Origin: Chania multitudinisentens RB-25 | GTDB lineage: Bacteria; Pseudomonadota; Gammaproteobacteria; Enterobacterales; Enterobacteriaceae | Reading direction: 5' to 3' | Length of the DNA stretch: 64,000 nucleotides | NCBI RefSeq assembly: GCF_000520015.2 | Contig: NZ_CP007044.2 | Coordinates: 1 to 64,000 of the forward strand | Part shown: positions 7,700-15,764 of the stretch, piece by piece | Numbering within the stretch: the first letter of the stretch is position 1 | How the letters are laid out: each line of letters starts with the position of its first letter | Notes under the pieces: generated by a model | Seen by the model: the letters and a program-made list of their open reading frames with translations, nothing else | The model's database searches: none | What the model was told of the DNA's origin: nothing | Made by a program: the position numbers and the translations under genes

Positions 7700-10213
7700 A
7701 TGAAAATCATTAAACCTTTGCGTCTCGGAATAATAAATCGACCTTGTTATTACAAAGAGCACAAGCCCTATTTAGGCATTGCCGTCCTGGCCCTGGTTGA
7801 TATGGGAGAGCACCCTCTACTGCGCCCAGAGCCGGAACTATGGCAACTGGCGAAAAGTGAATTATTGTGCAGCGGCGGCGTTATCGATACCGCCTATCCA
7901 AAATATTATGCAGAATTTCTGGCAACCGGTCAGGCTTATCCACATGCCTGTTTGGCCGAGAATGTTTGCCGCGTCAGTATCACGTTGGGTGAAAAACAAA
8001 AATCATTAATTGTCTCTGGAGATCGGGAATGGCAAGGTGAAACCCCTACCCCACCACACCCTTTTACCTCTTTGCCCATTGACTGGTCGCACGCTTACGG
8101 TGGCCCGCAGATAGCCGATAACCCGGTGGGCATTGGGGCAACCGGCAGCACACCGCAACGCCTGCCCAATATCGAATTTCCCGGCGAACGGATGCTGTCG
8201 CCTGCACAACAGATCACGCCTGCCGGTTTCGATGCTATTGATATCACCTGGCCCGCCAGACAGGCTTTTATTGGCAGCCTTTACGATGAAGCCTGGGTAA
8301 AACGTGGGGCACTTGGCCTGGCCGATGATGCCGATCTCCGGCTGTTCAATATTGCACCGCGCGATCAGCAGTGGCAGGAACAGGCAGAATTGCCGTGTGG
8401 CCTGCCATATCGCATCGAAAATATGCACCCCGAACATGCCCTGCTGGAAGGCCAGTTACCGGCTTGGAAAGCACGCTGCTTTGTTCATCATACGGAACAA
8501 GGGGATGAGGTTTTCTCGGAAATCGAGCTGCGCCATACCACCGTTTGGTTCTTACCCCATCTGGAAAAAATGTTTCTGGTGTATCACGGCGAACTGCCCC
8601 TTGAAGAGGATGATGCTCACCACGTCCATATGCTGATGCCCGCGCTGGAGCATGTACATCAACCACGAGCCTTGAGCCATTACCGGGATGTCTGGATCAA
8701 GCGCAGTGACAAGGAAAAAGGCAGCGCCTACGCTTTCCAAGAGCACGATCTTCTGCCAGAAGAAGCCATAGGGCCGTGGATTGATAACACACCGGAGCCG
8801 GAAACCGTCAGCCCGTTGCAGCAAAACCTTGCAGCGCGCAGGCAAGCCATCTATCAGGATACCGAACACCGTTTGCAGGCGGTAGAGAGCGAACTGCCCG
8901 CAGGCACAAAAGATCTGCCGGAAGTCAAACGCCCAATGCTGTCCCAACTGCCTGAATTTATGGCACAAATGGAAACCATGGCCAGCAAAGCGAAAAGCGA
9001 CGCGATGCAACAGATGGAACAACGCCTGCCTGATCCCCATGCGTATGATGCGCAGCGCCCAACGGGGCCAGAATCCGTAAATAAAATGCGCACAGCATTG
9101 CACCAACAGCAGGGTTCCCTGCTGCCCGGCCAGGAAGAAGGGCTGCACCAGCTTTATCGCCTCGGCGTCCAGCACCAGAATGCCGCTCCCCGGCTGAAAG
9201 GTGAACGTGCGGTGCAACTCAGAGAGTGGGTGATCGCCAAAATGGCACAGGATCGTAACTTCACTGGCTGCGACCTGACCGGTGCCGATCTTTCCTCTCT
9301 CGATCTGAGCGGAGCCAACCTGACCCGGGCGATGATGGAAAGCGCGGATCTGAGCCACTGCGTGCTGGATAACGCCACGCTGACGCAGGCCATTTTGGCC
9401 CGCAGCGTCATGCATCACACCTCGCTGCGCCACAGCGTGCTCAACGAAGTGACGTTGGCGCTGGCCAACTGCCAAGATTGCGATTTTACCGACGCTGAAC
9501 TGCACAACATAGAGACGACAGGCGTGCAGTTTGAACGCTGCAATTTCAGCCAAACCACGGTAACACAGCAGATTTTCGTCGATATCTCACTGATCGACTG
9601 CAACTTCAGCGCTGCGTCACTCAATAACGTTATTTTTAACCAGGTTACGTTGAAGAACCCCTGTTTCTCCTTCACCCAGCTAAACAAAACCACCTTTATC
9701 GACAGCCAGTTACAGCAGGCAGTGTTGGACAATGCACGGCTTGAGCACTGTTCCCTCAGCCATTGTCAGGCAGACGGCAGCGATTTCAGCCGCGCCCGCT
9801 TGGCCAACTGCGCCTTTGCCGCAGGCACCTCGCTGGAAAACGCCCGTTTCACCCACGCACTGCTGGTGCAATGCAACCTGCGCCAGATAGCGCTGAACGG
9901 TGCCGATCTGAGCTTTGCCGTGCTGGAAGGCTGCGATCTGTCCGAAGCGGCGCTACGGCAGGCGACCCTTTACCGCACGCAAGCGAACGATGCGCTCTTG
10001 ATCCGCACCAACCTGGAAGGCGCGGATCTCAAACAGGCCAGCCTGATCGGCAGCCGATTACAGAAATCACGGCTTATCGGTTGTGATCTGACCGCCGCCA
10101 ATCTGTTTCGTGCCGATATTTCACAGGCACAAACCGATGAAACAACCCTGATGCACGATGCCTGGGTAAAACAGATGAAGATCTATCCATTGCGCACGCA
10201 AGGAGCAAAATAA
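7700..10213 (+). CDS. DUF2169 and pentapeptide-repeat T6SS accessory protein
   Basis: The 837-residue protein has a DUF2169 domain over about residues 1-340 (SLPIDWSHAYGGP and LPNIE are typical), a charged helical linker at about 380-510, and a long C-terminal run of pentapeptide repeats (about 525-815, pattern A-D/N-L-x-x, for example LTGADLSSLDLSGANL) expected to fold as a right-handed quadrilateral beta-helix. DUF2169 proteins occur next to vgrG and PAAR-like genes and are thought to act as adaptors that load effectors on the spike; the precise role is inferred from that context. Its end overlaps the start of the next gene (TAATG). The start is the ATG at 7700. Confidence 0.88.
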   Translation: MKIIKPLRLGIINRPCYYKEHKPYLGIAVLALVDMGEHPLLRPEPELWQLAKSELLCSGGVIDTAYPKYYAEFLATGQAYPHACLAENVCRVSITLGEKQKSLIVSGDREWQGETPTPPHPFTSLPIDWSHAYGGPQIADNPVGIGATGSTPQRLPNIEFPGERMLSPAQQITPAGFDAIDITWPARQAFIGSLYDEAWVKRGALGLADDADLRLFNIAPRDQQWQEQAELPCGLPYRIENMHPEHALLEGQLPAWKARCFVHHTEQGDEVFSEIELRHTTVWFLPHLEKMFLVYHGELPLEEDDAHHVHMLMPALEHVHQPRALSHYRDVWIKRSDKEKGSAYAFQEHDLLPEEAIGPWIDNTPEPETVSPLQQNLAARRQAIYQDTEHRLQAVESELPAGTKDLPEVKRPMLSQLPEFMAQMETMASKAKSDAMQQMEQRLPDPHAYDAQRPTGPESVNKMRTALHQQQGSLLPGQEEGLHQLYRLGVQHQNAAPRLKGERAVQLREWVIAKMAQDRNFTGCDLTGADLSSLDLSGANLTRAMMESADLSHCVLDNATLTQAILARSVMHHTSLRHSVLNEVTLALANCQDCDFTDAELHNIETTGVQFERCNFSQTTVTQQIFVDISLIDCNFSAASLNNVIFNQVTLKNPCFSFTQLNKTTFIDSQLQQAVLDNARLEHCSLSHCQADGSDFSRARLANCAFAAGTSLENARFTHALLVQCNLRQIALNGADLSFAVLEGCDLSEAALRQATLYRTQANDALLIRTNLEGADLKQASLIGSRLQKSRLIGCDLTAANLFRADISQAQTDETTLMHDAWVKQMKIYPLRTQGAK

Positions 10214-11280
10214 TGGATGCCATTCAGCTACAGCAGAAAGTCAAACAGGGGGAAGTGATTGAGGGGCTGGCACTGTCTGGCATCAATCTGGCATCCGGCG
10301 ATCTGGCCGGCGGTATTTTCCAACGGGTGGATTTCAGCAACGCCGACTTTACCACTTGCAATCTTGAACAGTGCCTGTTTATCGATTGCACCCTGACCGC
10401 GGCGCTCTTTACGCAGGCCCGCTTGCAGTATGCACGCTTCAGTGAATCCGATTTACGCTACGCCAACTTTAGCGGCACTTCCCTGCTTGGCCTGATCTTC
10501 AGCGAATGCAACCTGCAACATGCGGATTTCAGCCAGATGCAGGCTGAAAATATGCAATTTATCGGTTGCCGCCTGGAGCATAGCCGGTTTCGGCAGGCGC
10601 AGATCAACAAGAGCGCCATTTCCGAATCGGCGCTGGAGAAAAGCGATTTCACCCAGGCCACGCTCCTGAAAACCACTTTTCATGCCACGGATTTACGCCA
10701 GTACATTCCGACCGGCGCCCATTTCGAACAGGTTAACTTTTTCGAGTGCCAACAACAGGGAATTGATTATCACGGTCAGTCTTTGATTCAGTGCCTGTTT
10801 ACCCGTAATCAGCTCGACAACGCTAATTTTTCCGCTGCCATACTGAGTCTCAGTCTGTTTCAGGGGGCATCCATGCAAAAGGCCAACCTGAGCGGCGTCC
10901 AGGCCGAACGCGCCCAGTTTGTGGATGCGGATCTGTCACAGGCCGACTGCCGCGCCAGCCAGATGAATCAGTCGATATGGCTTAACGCACGCCTGTCATC
11001 CACCCATTTTGACGATTGCCATCTTGTGCAGGCGCTGTTTACCAAAAGCCAGGCACAAGGGGCCAAGTTTACCGGCACCCACCTTGAGTACGCCGACTTT
11101 TCCTATGCCGATGTCAGCCATGCCGATTTTGCGAGAGCCCATTTCCACCAGACTCAATTTCACCGAGCAGCCCAGCAAGAAACCCGCTGGGGGGATAAAA
11201 CCGGCGTGCTGGTGAATGACCCTGAATTGTTCGCCGCTGAAAGCTGGAACGAACAACTGGAACGTGCAAATAACGCCTAA
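10213..11280 (+). CDS. Pentapeptide-repeat protein of the VgrG cassette
   Basis: 355 residues made almost entirely of pentapeptide repeats (about 20-330; FSNADFTTCNLEQCLFIDC, ANFSGTSLLGLIF and so on), with no signal peptide. It overlaps the preceding DUF2169 gene by one base, indicating translational coupling. It looks like a split-off or duplicated copy of that protein's C-terminal region and probably packs beside it in the effector-loading complex. The function is inferred from position only; no enzyme motif is visible. Confidence 0.85.
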   Translation: MDAIQLQQKVKQGEVIEGLALSGINLASGDLAGGIFQRVDFSNADFTTCNLEQCLFIDCTLTAALFTQARLQYARFSESDLRYANFSGTSLLGLIFSECNLQHADFSQMQAENMQFIGCRLEHSRFRQAQINKSAISESALEKSDFTQATLLKTTFHATDLRQYIPTGAHFEQVNFFECQQQGIDYHGQSLIQCLFTRNQLDNANFSAAILSLSLFQGASMQKANLSGVQAERAQFVDADLSQADCRASQMNQSIWLNARLSSTHFDDCHLVQALFTKSQAQGAKFTGTHLEYADFSYADVSHADFARAHFHQTQFHRAAQQETRWGDKTGVLVNDPELFAAESWNEQLERANNA

Positions 11281-11301
11281 CGTTTTGAAAAGGAGTATTC
11301 A

Positions 11302-11940
11302 ATGAACACTGTAACTTCATCACAGGTTCTGCCGGTCTATTCACCCCCGCAATTCAGCGGCCAAGTTGTAGACATCTTATTCGATGGCAGCCTGATCGTC
11401 GAAAGTGCTGGCCGTGGCTGGCATTGCCGCCGGGCGGCAAGCTGCCTGTTAACGCCGGAAACCGGTGATATCGCTTTGCTCGCCCGCTCCGACGACGAAA
11501 AGCTTTGGCTACTGGCCGTGCTGGAACGGGCGCAACCGCAACAGGTCGCGCAAATCAGCGTTACCGGCGATCTGAACATCGCCACGCTGGGCGGCTCACT
11601 CACCCTGAGCAGTGAACGCCAGCTGGCGCTGGAGAGCCAGCGGTTGCAGGTGAAATCCGCCCACGGTGACTGCACGATCGGGAATCTCGCCTACCACGGG
11701 GAAGAACTCAGCGCACGCGTCACCCTGAGCCGCTGGGTGGGTGAACGCTGTGAATCCGTCTGGCATACCCTGACGCAGCTCAGCACCGTGATCTTCCGCC
11801 AGGTGAGCAAAACCGAACATGTGCGGGCCGGGCAGTTGGACTATCAGGCAGAGGATTATGCGCGGCTCCACGCACGCAGCACGCTGATTACCTCGGAAAC
11901 GATCACCAAAATAGATTCGGAACAAATTCACGTGGGTTAA
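11302..11940 (+). CDS. DUF3540 family T6SS accessory protein
   Basis: 212 residues, matching DUF3540 proteins found with DUF2169 and DUF4150 genes behind vgrG. The first half is mixed alpha/beta (GWHCRRAASCLLTPETGDIALLARSDDEKLWLLAVLE). From about 85 onward it has a repetitive beta pattern (ISVTGDLNIATLGGSLTLSSERQLALESQRLQV) like the needle repeats of VgrG. It may sit on or mimic the spike. It has a good ribosome site (AAGGAG) and starts 21 bp after the pentapeptide gene. Confidence 0.82.
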   Translation: MNTVTSSQVLPVYSPPQFSGQVVDILFDGSLIVESAGRGWHCRRAASCLLTPETGDIALLARSDDEKLWLLAVLERAQPQQVAQISVTGDLNIATLGGSLTLSSERQLALESQRLQVKSAHGDCTIGNLAYHGEELSARVTLSRWVGERCESVWHTLTQLSTVIFRQVSKTEHVRAGQLDYQAEDYARLHARSTLITSETITKIDSEQIHVG

Positions 11941-11992
11941 GGCTGCCGAATACCACGTTCAAGGATACCGGCTAACCAGAAGGAGCTGAATA

Positions 11993-12379
11993 ATGCCTGC
12001 AAATTGTCAATTAGGCGGCATAGATTATGCCGCATGCGATGTCTGCGTCACCCCGCCGGGGGTGCCCATCCCCTATTCTAATTTTGCTTTGGGCGCTACG
12101 GCCGTGCCGAACGTGCTGCATATTCTGTTCTCCGCCATGCCTGCGCACAACATGGGAACCATCGTCCCCTTTACTTTGGGCGATTCACCCGGGGTGCTCG
12201 GTGGCGTCTGTTCGGGAACCTGCATGGGCCCTTCCCGGCATATCACCGGCGTGGTGACATTTTTGCTCGCGGGTTTGCCAGCAACGCGTTTGGCCTCCCT
12301 GACACAGCAGAATTTAACCAATGCCCCCGGCATCCGTACTGTTCCCAGCCAATTCACCATCTGGTTATTGGGGCTGTAA
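11993..12379 (+). CDS. DUF4150 PAAR-like spike-tip protein
   Basis: 128 residues of the DUF4150 (PAAR-like) family, which cap the VgrG trimer and often carry a C-terminal toxin. Here the protein ends just after the PAAR-like domain (DVCVTPPGVPIPYSNFALG near the start; NMGTIVPFTLGDSPGVLGGVCSGTCMGPSRHITGV in the middle). No toxin extension is fused and no immunity gene follows. The ribosome site is AAGGAG before ATG 11993. As the last gene of the DUF2169-DUF4150 cassette it probably sharpens the spike or docks a separately encoded effector. Confidence 0.87.
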   Translation: MPANCQLGGIDYAACDVCVTPPGVPIPYSNFALGATAVPNVLHILFSAMPAHNMGTIVPFTLGDSPGVLGGVCSGTCMGPSRHITGVVTFLLAGLPATRLASLTQQNLTNAPGIRTVPSQFTIWLLGL

Positions 12380-12428
12380 CGCAGGAACTGGAAGCTAGTG
12401 TGCGGCATTAAGGAGAACGGGAGGGACA

Positions 12429-12980
12429 ATGAAACAGGTAGATTGTTTTCTGGCTCAGCACGGGAGAAAAGCCTTATTGGTCATGCTCACCGGCCTGCTG
12501 CTCTGCGGTTGTATGAGCTTCAAAAAAACCGAGCCAGAGGTGGCGTATTACCACATCACGTTCTCCGCCACCCGTGAAGCCAATATCAACAAACAGCAGG
12601 CTCCAGTACCGCTAAAAATCAGCGTTTTGACTCTACGCTCCGATAGCGCATTTATGAGCGCCGATTTTTTTGCTTTACATAATAAAGCGGCCAGTACATT
12701 AGGTGACAATTTATTGGGCAACGAGCAATTCTTTTTATTACCGGGCGGAGAAAGCATCAAAATTTCTGGAGAAAAAAAGAATGAGCGTTATTACATTGGT
12801 GTCATCGGTGAGTTTCAGGATTTAAATAATAAAACCTGGCGCCTGATTATTCCAATTGTTAACGCGAAAAAACCGCCGCTGTATAAATTTTGGAATCGTC
12901 AGCCGCCTCCGCAGGTAATTAAGGTGGTTGCCAACGGGCAAGGGCTATCTGTTGCTGAAAATAGCGGCAGAGAGAAATAA
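12429..12980 (+). CDS. tssJ: T6SS outer-membrane lipoprotein TssJ
   Basis: Lipoprotein that anchors the T6SS membrane complex in the outer membrane by binding the periplasmic end of TssM. The 183-residue product has an N-terminal hydrophobic segment (15-27) and a lipobox ending at Cys28 (LLCGC). The remainder is a beta-sandwich typical of TssJ/SciN (VPLKISVLTLRSDSAFMSADFFAL; PIVNAKKPPLYKFWNR). The N-terminal part before the hydrophobic core is rather long; the ATG at 12429 follows GGAGGG and is kept. It is followed by tssK after 104 bp. Confidence 0.9.
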   Translation: MKQVDCFLAQHGRKALLVMLTGLLLCGCMSFKKTEPEVAYYHITFSATREANINKQQAPVPLKISVLTLRSDSAFMSADFFALHNKAASTLGDNLLGNEQFFLLPGGESIKISGEKKNERYYIGVIGEFQDLNNKTWRLIIPIVNAKKPPLYKFWNRQPPPQVIKVVANGQGLSVAENSGREK

Positions 12981-13026
12981 ACCCCAAAACGCGATATTCA
13001 ACGTATTGCAAATACTCACTTAAGAC

Positions 13027-13051
13027 ACCGGTTATTCAAACGATAACGGGT
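13027..13051 (+). promoter_or_regulatory. Imperfect hairpin in the tssJ-tssK gap
   Basis: Nine-base arms (13027-13035 and 13043-13051) pair with one mismatch around a 7-nt loop, in the 104-bp gap before tssK. There is no U-run. It could be an mRNA processing or stability element; a binding site is also possible. Confidence 0.3.
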
Positions 13052-13084
13052 AGACAAGGCTTTTTATTTCCAAGGATCTCGGCA

Positions 13085-14422
13085 ATGAAACGAGTACATA
13101 AAGTTGTCTGGACGGAAGGGATGTTTTTGCGCCCTCATCATTTTCAGCAATCTGAAAATTATCTTGAACACGCTATTTGTTCATGGGGTATGGCGCAGCA
13201 AGAGCATTATTGGGGATTTCTTTCACTTGAGATTGATGAAAGCGCCCTGCGCATGGGGAATATTGCCCTCAATTCCGCCAGCGGCATTATGCCCGATGGC
13301 AGCTTTTTCTCTTTTTTCAACGCCGAAGATGCACCGCCGCCGATTAAAATTGCGGACGGAAAAAATATTTTTAACGTCATGCTGGCCTTGCCGGTTCACC
13401 GCGCCAGCAGCCGTGAAGTGGCCTTTAACGATTCCCCCGACTCTTTGGCTCGTTATATGGCTTATGAAACTGAAGTGGAAGATATGAATACCATTTCAGT
13501 TGGCAGCACAGAATTACAGTTCGGCCAATTGCGGCTGCGCTTGATACCGGAACAGGAACTGACGGCGGACTGGTGCGCCATCGGCGTGCTGCGGGTATTG
13601 GAAAAAAATGCGGATAACAGCCTGAGAATAGATGCGTCTTATATTCCACCCAGGCTGGCCTGCCAGAAAGACCCGCGCCTGAATACCTTCATCAGCGACA
13701 TTCTCGGTCTTTTACAACAGCGCAGCCAGCAATTGAGCCAGCGGCTTGGGCAGAGTGGGCGGGGTGGCGTGTCAGAAACCTCGGATTTCATGATGTTGCA
13801 GTTGATCAACCGCCACGTGGGTATCACACATCATGCCCACCATCGTCAGCAGTACCACCCCGAGCGGTTATTCACCGAGTGGCTGGCGCTGGCCTGTGAA
13901 TTGATGACCTTCTCCCCGGTGCGTATCGCGGGCGAATCTCTGCCCGTATATGACCATGACGATCTGGCCACCAGCTTTAACCTGCTGATGAACTGGCTAC
14001 GCCAAGGTTTATCCATCGTCTTTGAAGAAAATGCCATTCAGTTGCCGCTGATTGAGCGTTCACACGGCCTGAATATCGCCACCATCCCTTATGCCAACAT
14101 GACCAACGAATTCGGCTTCGTCATCGCCGTCAATGCCGACGTACCAACGGATGCCCTGCGCGCCCGTTTCCCGGCGCAGTTGAAAGTCGCACCGGTCAAC
14201 AGCATCCGCGATCTGGTTCAGCTGCAATTGCCGGGGATTGGATTACGCACGATGCCTGCGGCACCGCGCCAGTTGCCTTATCACGCAGGATATACCTACT
14301 TCGAACTGGAGAGCGGCGGTGAACTCTGGAAGCAACTCAGTCAGTCCAGTGCCTTTGCCCTGCATCTTGCCGGGGAATTCCCCGGCCTGAATATGGAATT
14401 TTGGGCGATTCGTAATACGTAA
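13085..14422 (+). CDS. tssK: T6SS baseplate protein TssK
   Basis: Cytoplasmic baseplate component that links the TssFG wedge to the TssJLM membrane complex. The 445-residue length is normal. It opens with the hallmark VVWTEGMFLRPHHFQQSENYLE, and the C-terminal part reads IPYANMTNEFGFVIAVNADVP. There is no signal peptide. The next gene, tssL, begins 83 bp downstream. Confidence 0.97.
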   Translation: MKRVHKVVWTEGMFLRPHHFQQSENYLEHAICSWGMAQQEHYWGFLSLEIDESALRMGNIALNSASGIMPDGSFFSFFNAEDAPPPIKIADGKNIFNVMLALPVHRASSREVAFNDSPDSLARYMAYETEVEDMNTISVGSTELQFGQLRLRLIPEQELTADWCAIGVLRVLEKNADNSLRIDASYIPPRLACQKDPRLNTFISDILGLLQQRSQQLSQRLGQSGRGGVSETSDFMMLQLINRHVGITHHAHHRQQYHPERLFTEWLALACELMTFSPVRIAGESLPVYDHDDLATSFNLLMNWLRQGLSIVFEENAIQLPLIERSHGLNIATIPYANMTNEFGFVIAVNADVPTDALRARFPAQLKVAPVNSIRDLVQLQLPGIGLRTMPAAPRQLPYHAGYTYFELESGGELWKQLSQSSAFALHLAGEFPGLNMEFWAIRNT

Positions 14423-14505
14423 TCCATCGGCAGCGCCCCAGGGATTGCCCTATATCGGCTGTTAGCACCACGACAGATATCGCGTTCAGGAAACAGGAAT
14501 GTTCC

Positions 14506-15750
14506 ATGCAGAATACTCACTCTACAACGGCTGGCGCTCGTCTTGCCCCGCCTCAGGTTCACATGAAGGCATCAGACAATCCGCTGGTGGCGGTGGCCAA
14601 CCCACTGCTTAACCGGATCCCGGCCATGCGCTATCTGGCCACCCGGCCCGAACCGGCAAAACTGCGCCAGACGCTGATTGATGATATCCGCCGCTTCGAA
14701 GTCCAGGGGCAGCAGGCCGGGTTGTCGTATGACATGCTGATCGGTGCCCGTTACTGCCTGTGTACCGCACTGGATGAAGCGGCCATGTTTACCCCCTGGG
14801 GGAAAAACACCGTTTGGTCAGCCAGCGGATTACTGGTCACCTTCCATAACGAAACCTGGGGCGGGGAAAAATTCTTTCAATTGCTGGCCCGGTTGTCCAA
14901 ACAGCCGCAGAAAAACATCCTGTTACTGGAATTGCTCAATTACTGCCTGCTGCTTGGCTTTGAAGGCCGTTATCACATTATTGAGAATGGCTACTCGCAG
15001 TTGGAAACGCTGAAACAGCGTCTGGCACAGATTATCCATTCGGTGCGCGGCAGCTATCCCGTTCCCTTATCCCCGTATCCAACCGATCTGCCAGTGGGCA
15101 AAAAAACCTGGCGACCCATGCTGCCGGTGTGGGCCTGCGCAGCATTTTTAGGCTTGATGTCCTGCCTGTGGTTTATCTCGCTCGACTGGCGGTTGGGCGA
15201 AGCCACCACGCCAGTCGTGGCCTCCATCTATCAGCTTGAACTCCCGCAGGTGCTCGCGGCTGAAATACCGGCCACCCCGGTGCCAACCCTGGCCAGTCTT
15301 AAGATCTTCCTGCAACCGGAGATCGATACCGGGCTGTTGAGCGTACATGACGAAGACCAGAAAAGTACCGTGATTTTACGCGGCGATGGCCTGTTCGATT
15401 CTGCGTCAACCTCGGTGCGGGAAGCTTACCGGCCGATCCTCACCCAGATAGCCAAAGCACTCAACCAGATTGATGGAAAGGTGCTGGTCACCGGCTATAC
15501 CGACAGCGACGTCATCCGTAAAGCCCGCTTCGCCTCCAATTACGATCTTTCACTGGCGCGTGCGGACGCTGTCAGCGCCCTGCTGAAAAAATACCTGGAG
15601 CAACCAGACCGGCTGATGATTGAAGGTAAAGGCGAACAGGATCCGGTAGCGCCTAACAACAGCAGGGCCAATAAGGCACTGAACCGCCGGGTTGAAATCA
15701 CCCTGCAACTGGCACCGGGTGCCGTCCAACACACCACGATGTCGCTCTAG
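14506..15750 (+). CDS. tssL: T6SS inner-membrane protein TssL with C-terminal OmpA-like domain
   Basis: DotU/TssL protein of the trans-envelope complex, here of the evolved kind with a peptidoglycan-binding domain. Residues about 25-200 are the cytoplasmic DotU domain (NPLLNRIPAMRYLA, YCLCTALDEAAMFTPWG, TWGGEKFFQLLARL). One membrane helix spans about 205-228 (WACAAFLGLMSCLWFISL). Residues about 290-405 are OmpA-like (LFDSASTSVREAYRPIL; VTGYTDSD; LSLARADAVSALL; NRRVEI) and anchor the complex to the cell wall. It is 414 residues long and is followed by tssM after 14 bp. Confidence 0.96.
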   Translation: MQNTHSTTAGARLAPPQVHMKASDNPLVAVANPLLNRIPAMRYLATRPEPAKLRQTLIDDIRRFEVQGQQAGLSYDMLIGARYCLCTALDEAAMFTPWGKNTVWSASGLLVTFHNETWGGEKFFQLLARLSKQPQKNILLLELLNYCLLLGFEGRYHIIENGYSQLETLKQRLAQIIHSVRGSYPVPLSPYPTDLPVGKKTWRPMLPVWACAAFLGLMSCLWFISLDWRLGEATTPVVASIYQLELPQVLAAEIPATPVPTLASLKIFLQPEIDTGLLSVHDEDQKSTVILRGDGLFDSASTSVREAYRPILTQIAKALNQIDGKVLVTGYTDSDVIRKARFASNYDLSLARADAVSALLKKYLEQPDRLMIEGKGEQDPVAPNNSRANKALNRRVEITLQLAPGAVQHTTMSL

Positions 15751-15764
15751 ACCGGAGGGATCAG

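Noticed and set aside
8552..9553. Minus-strand open frame of 333 codons
   Set aside because: Antisense to the DUF2169/pentapeptide gene; the regularity comes from the repeats on the coding strand.
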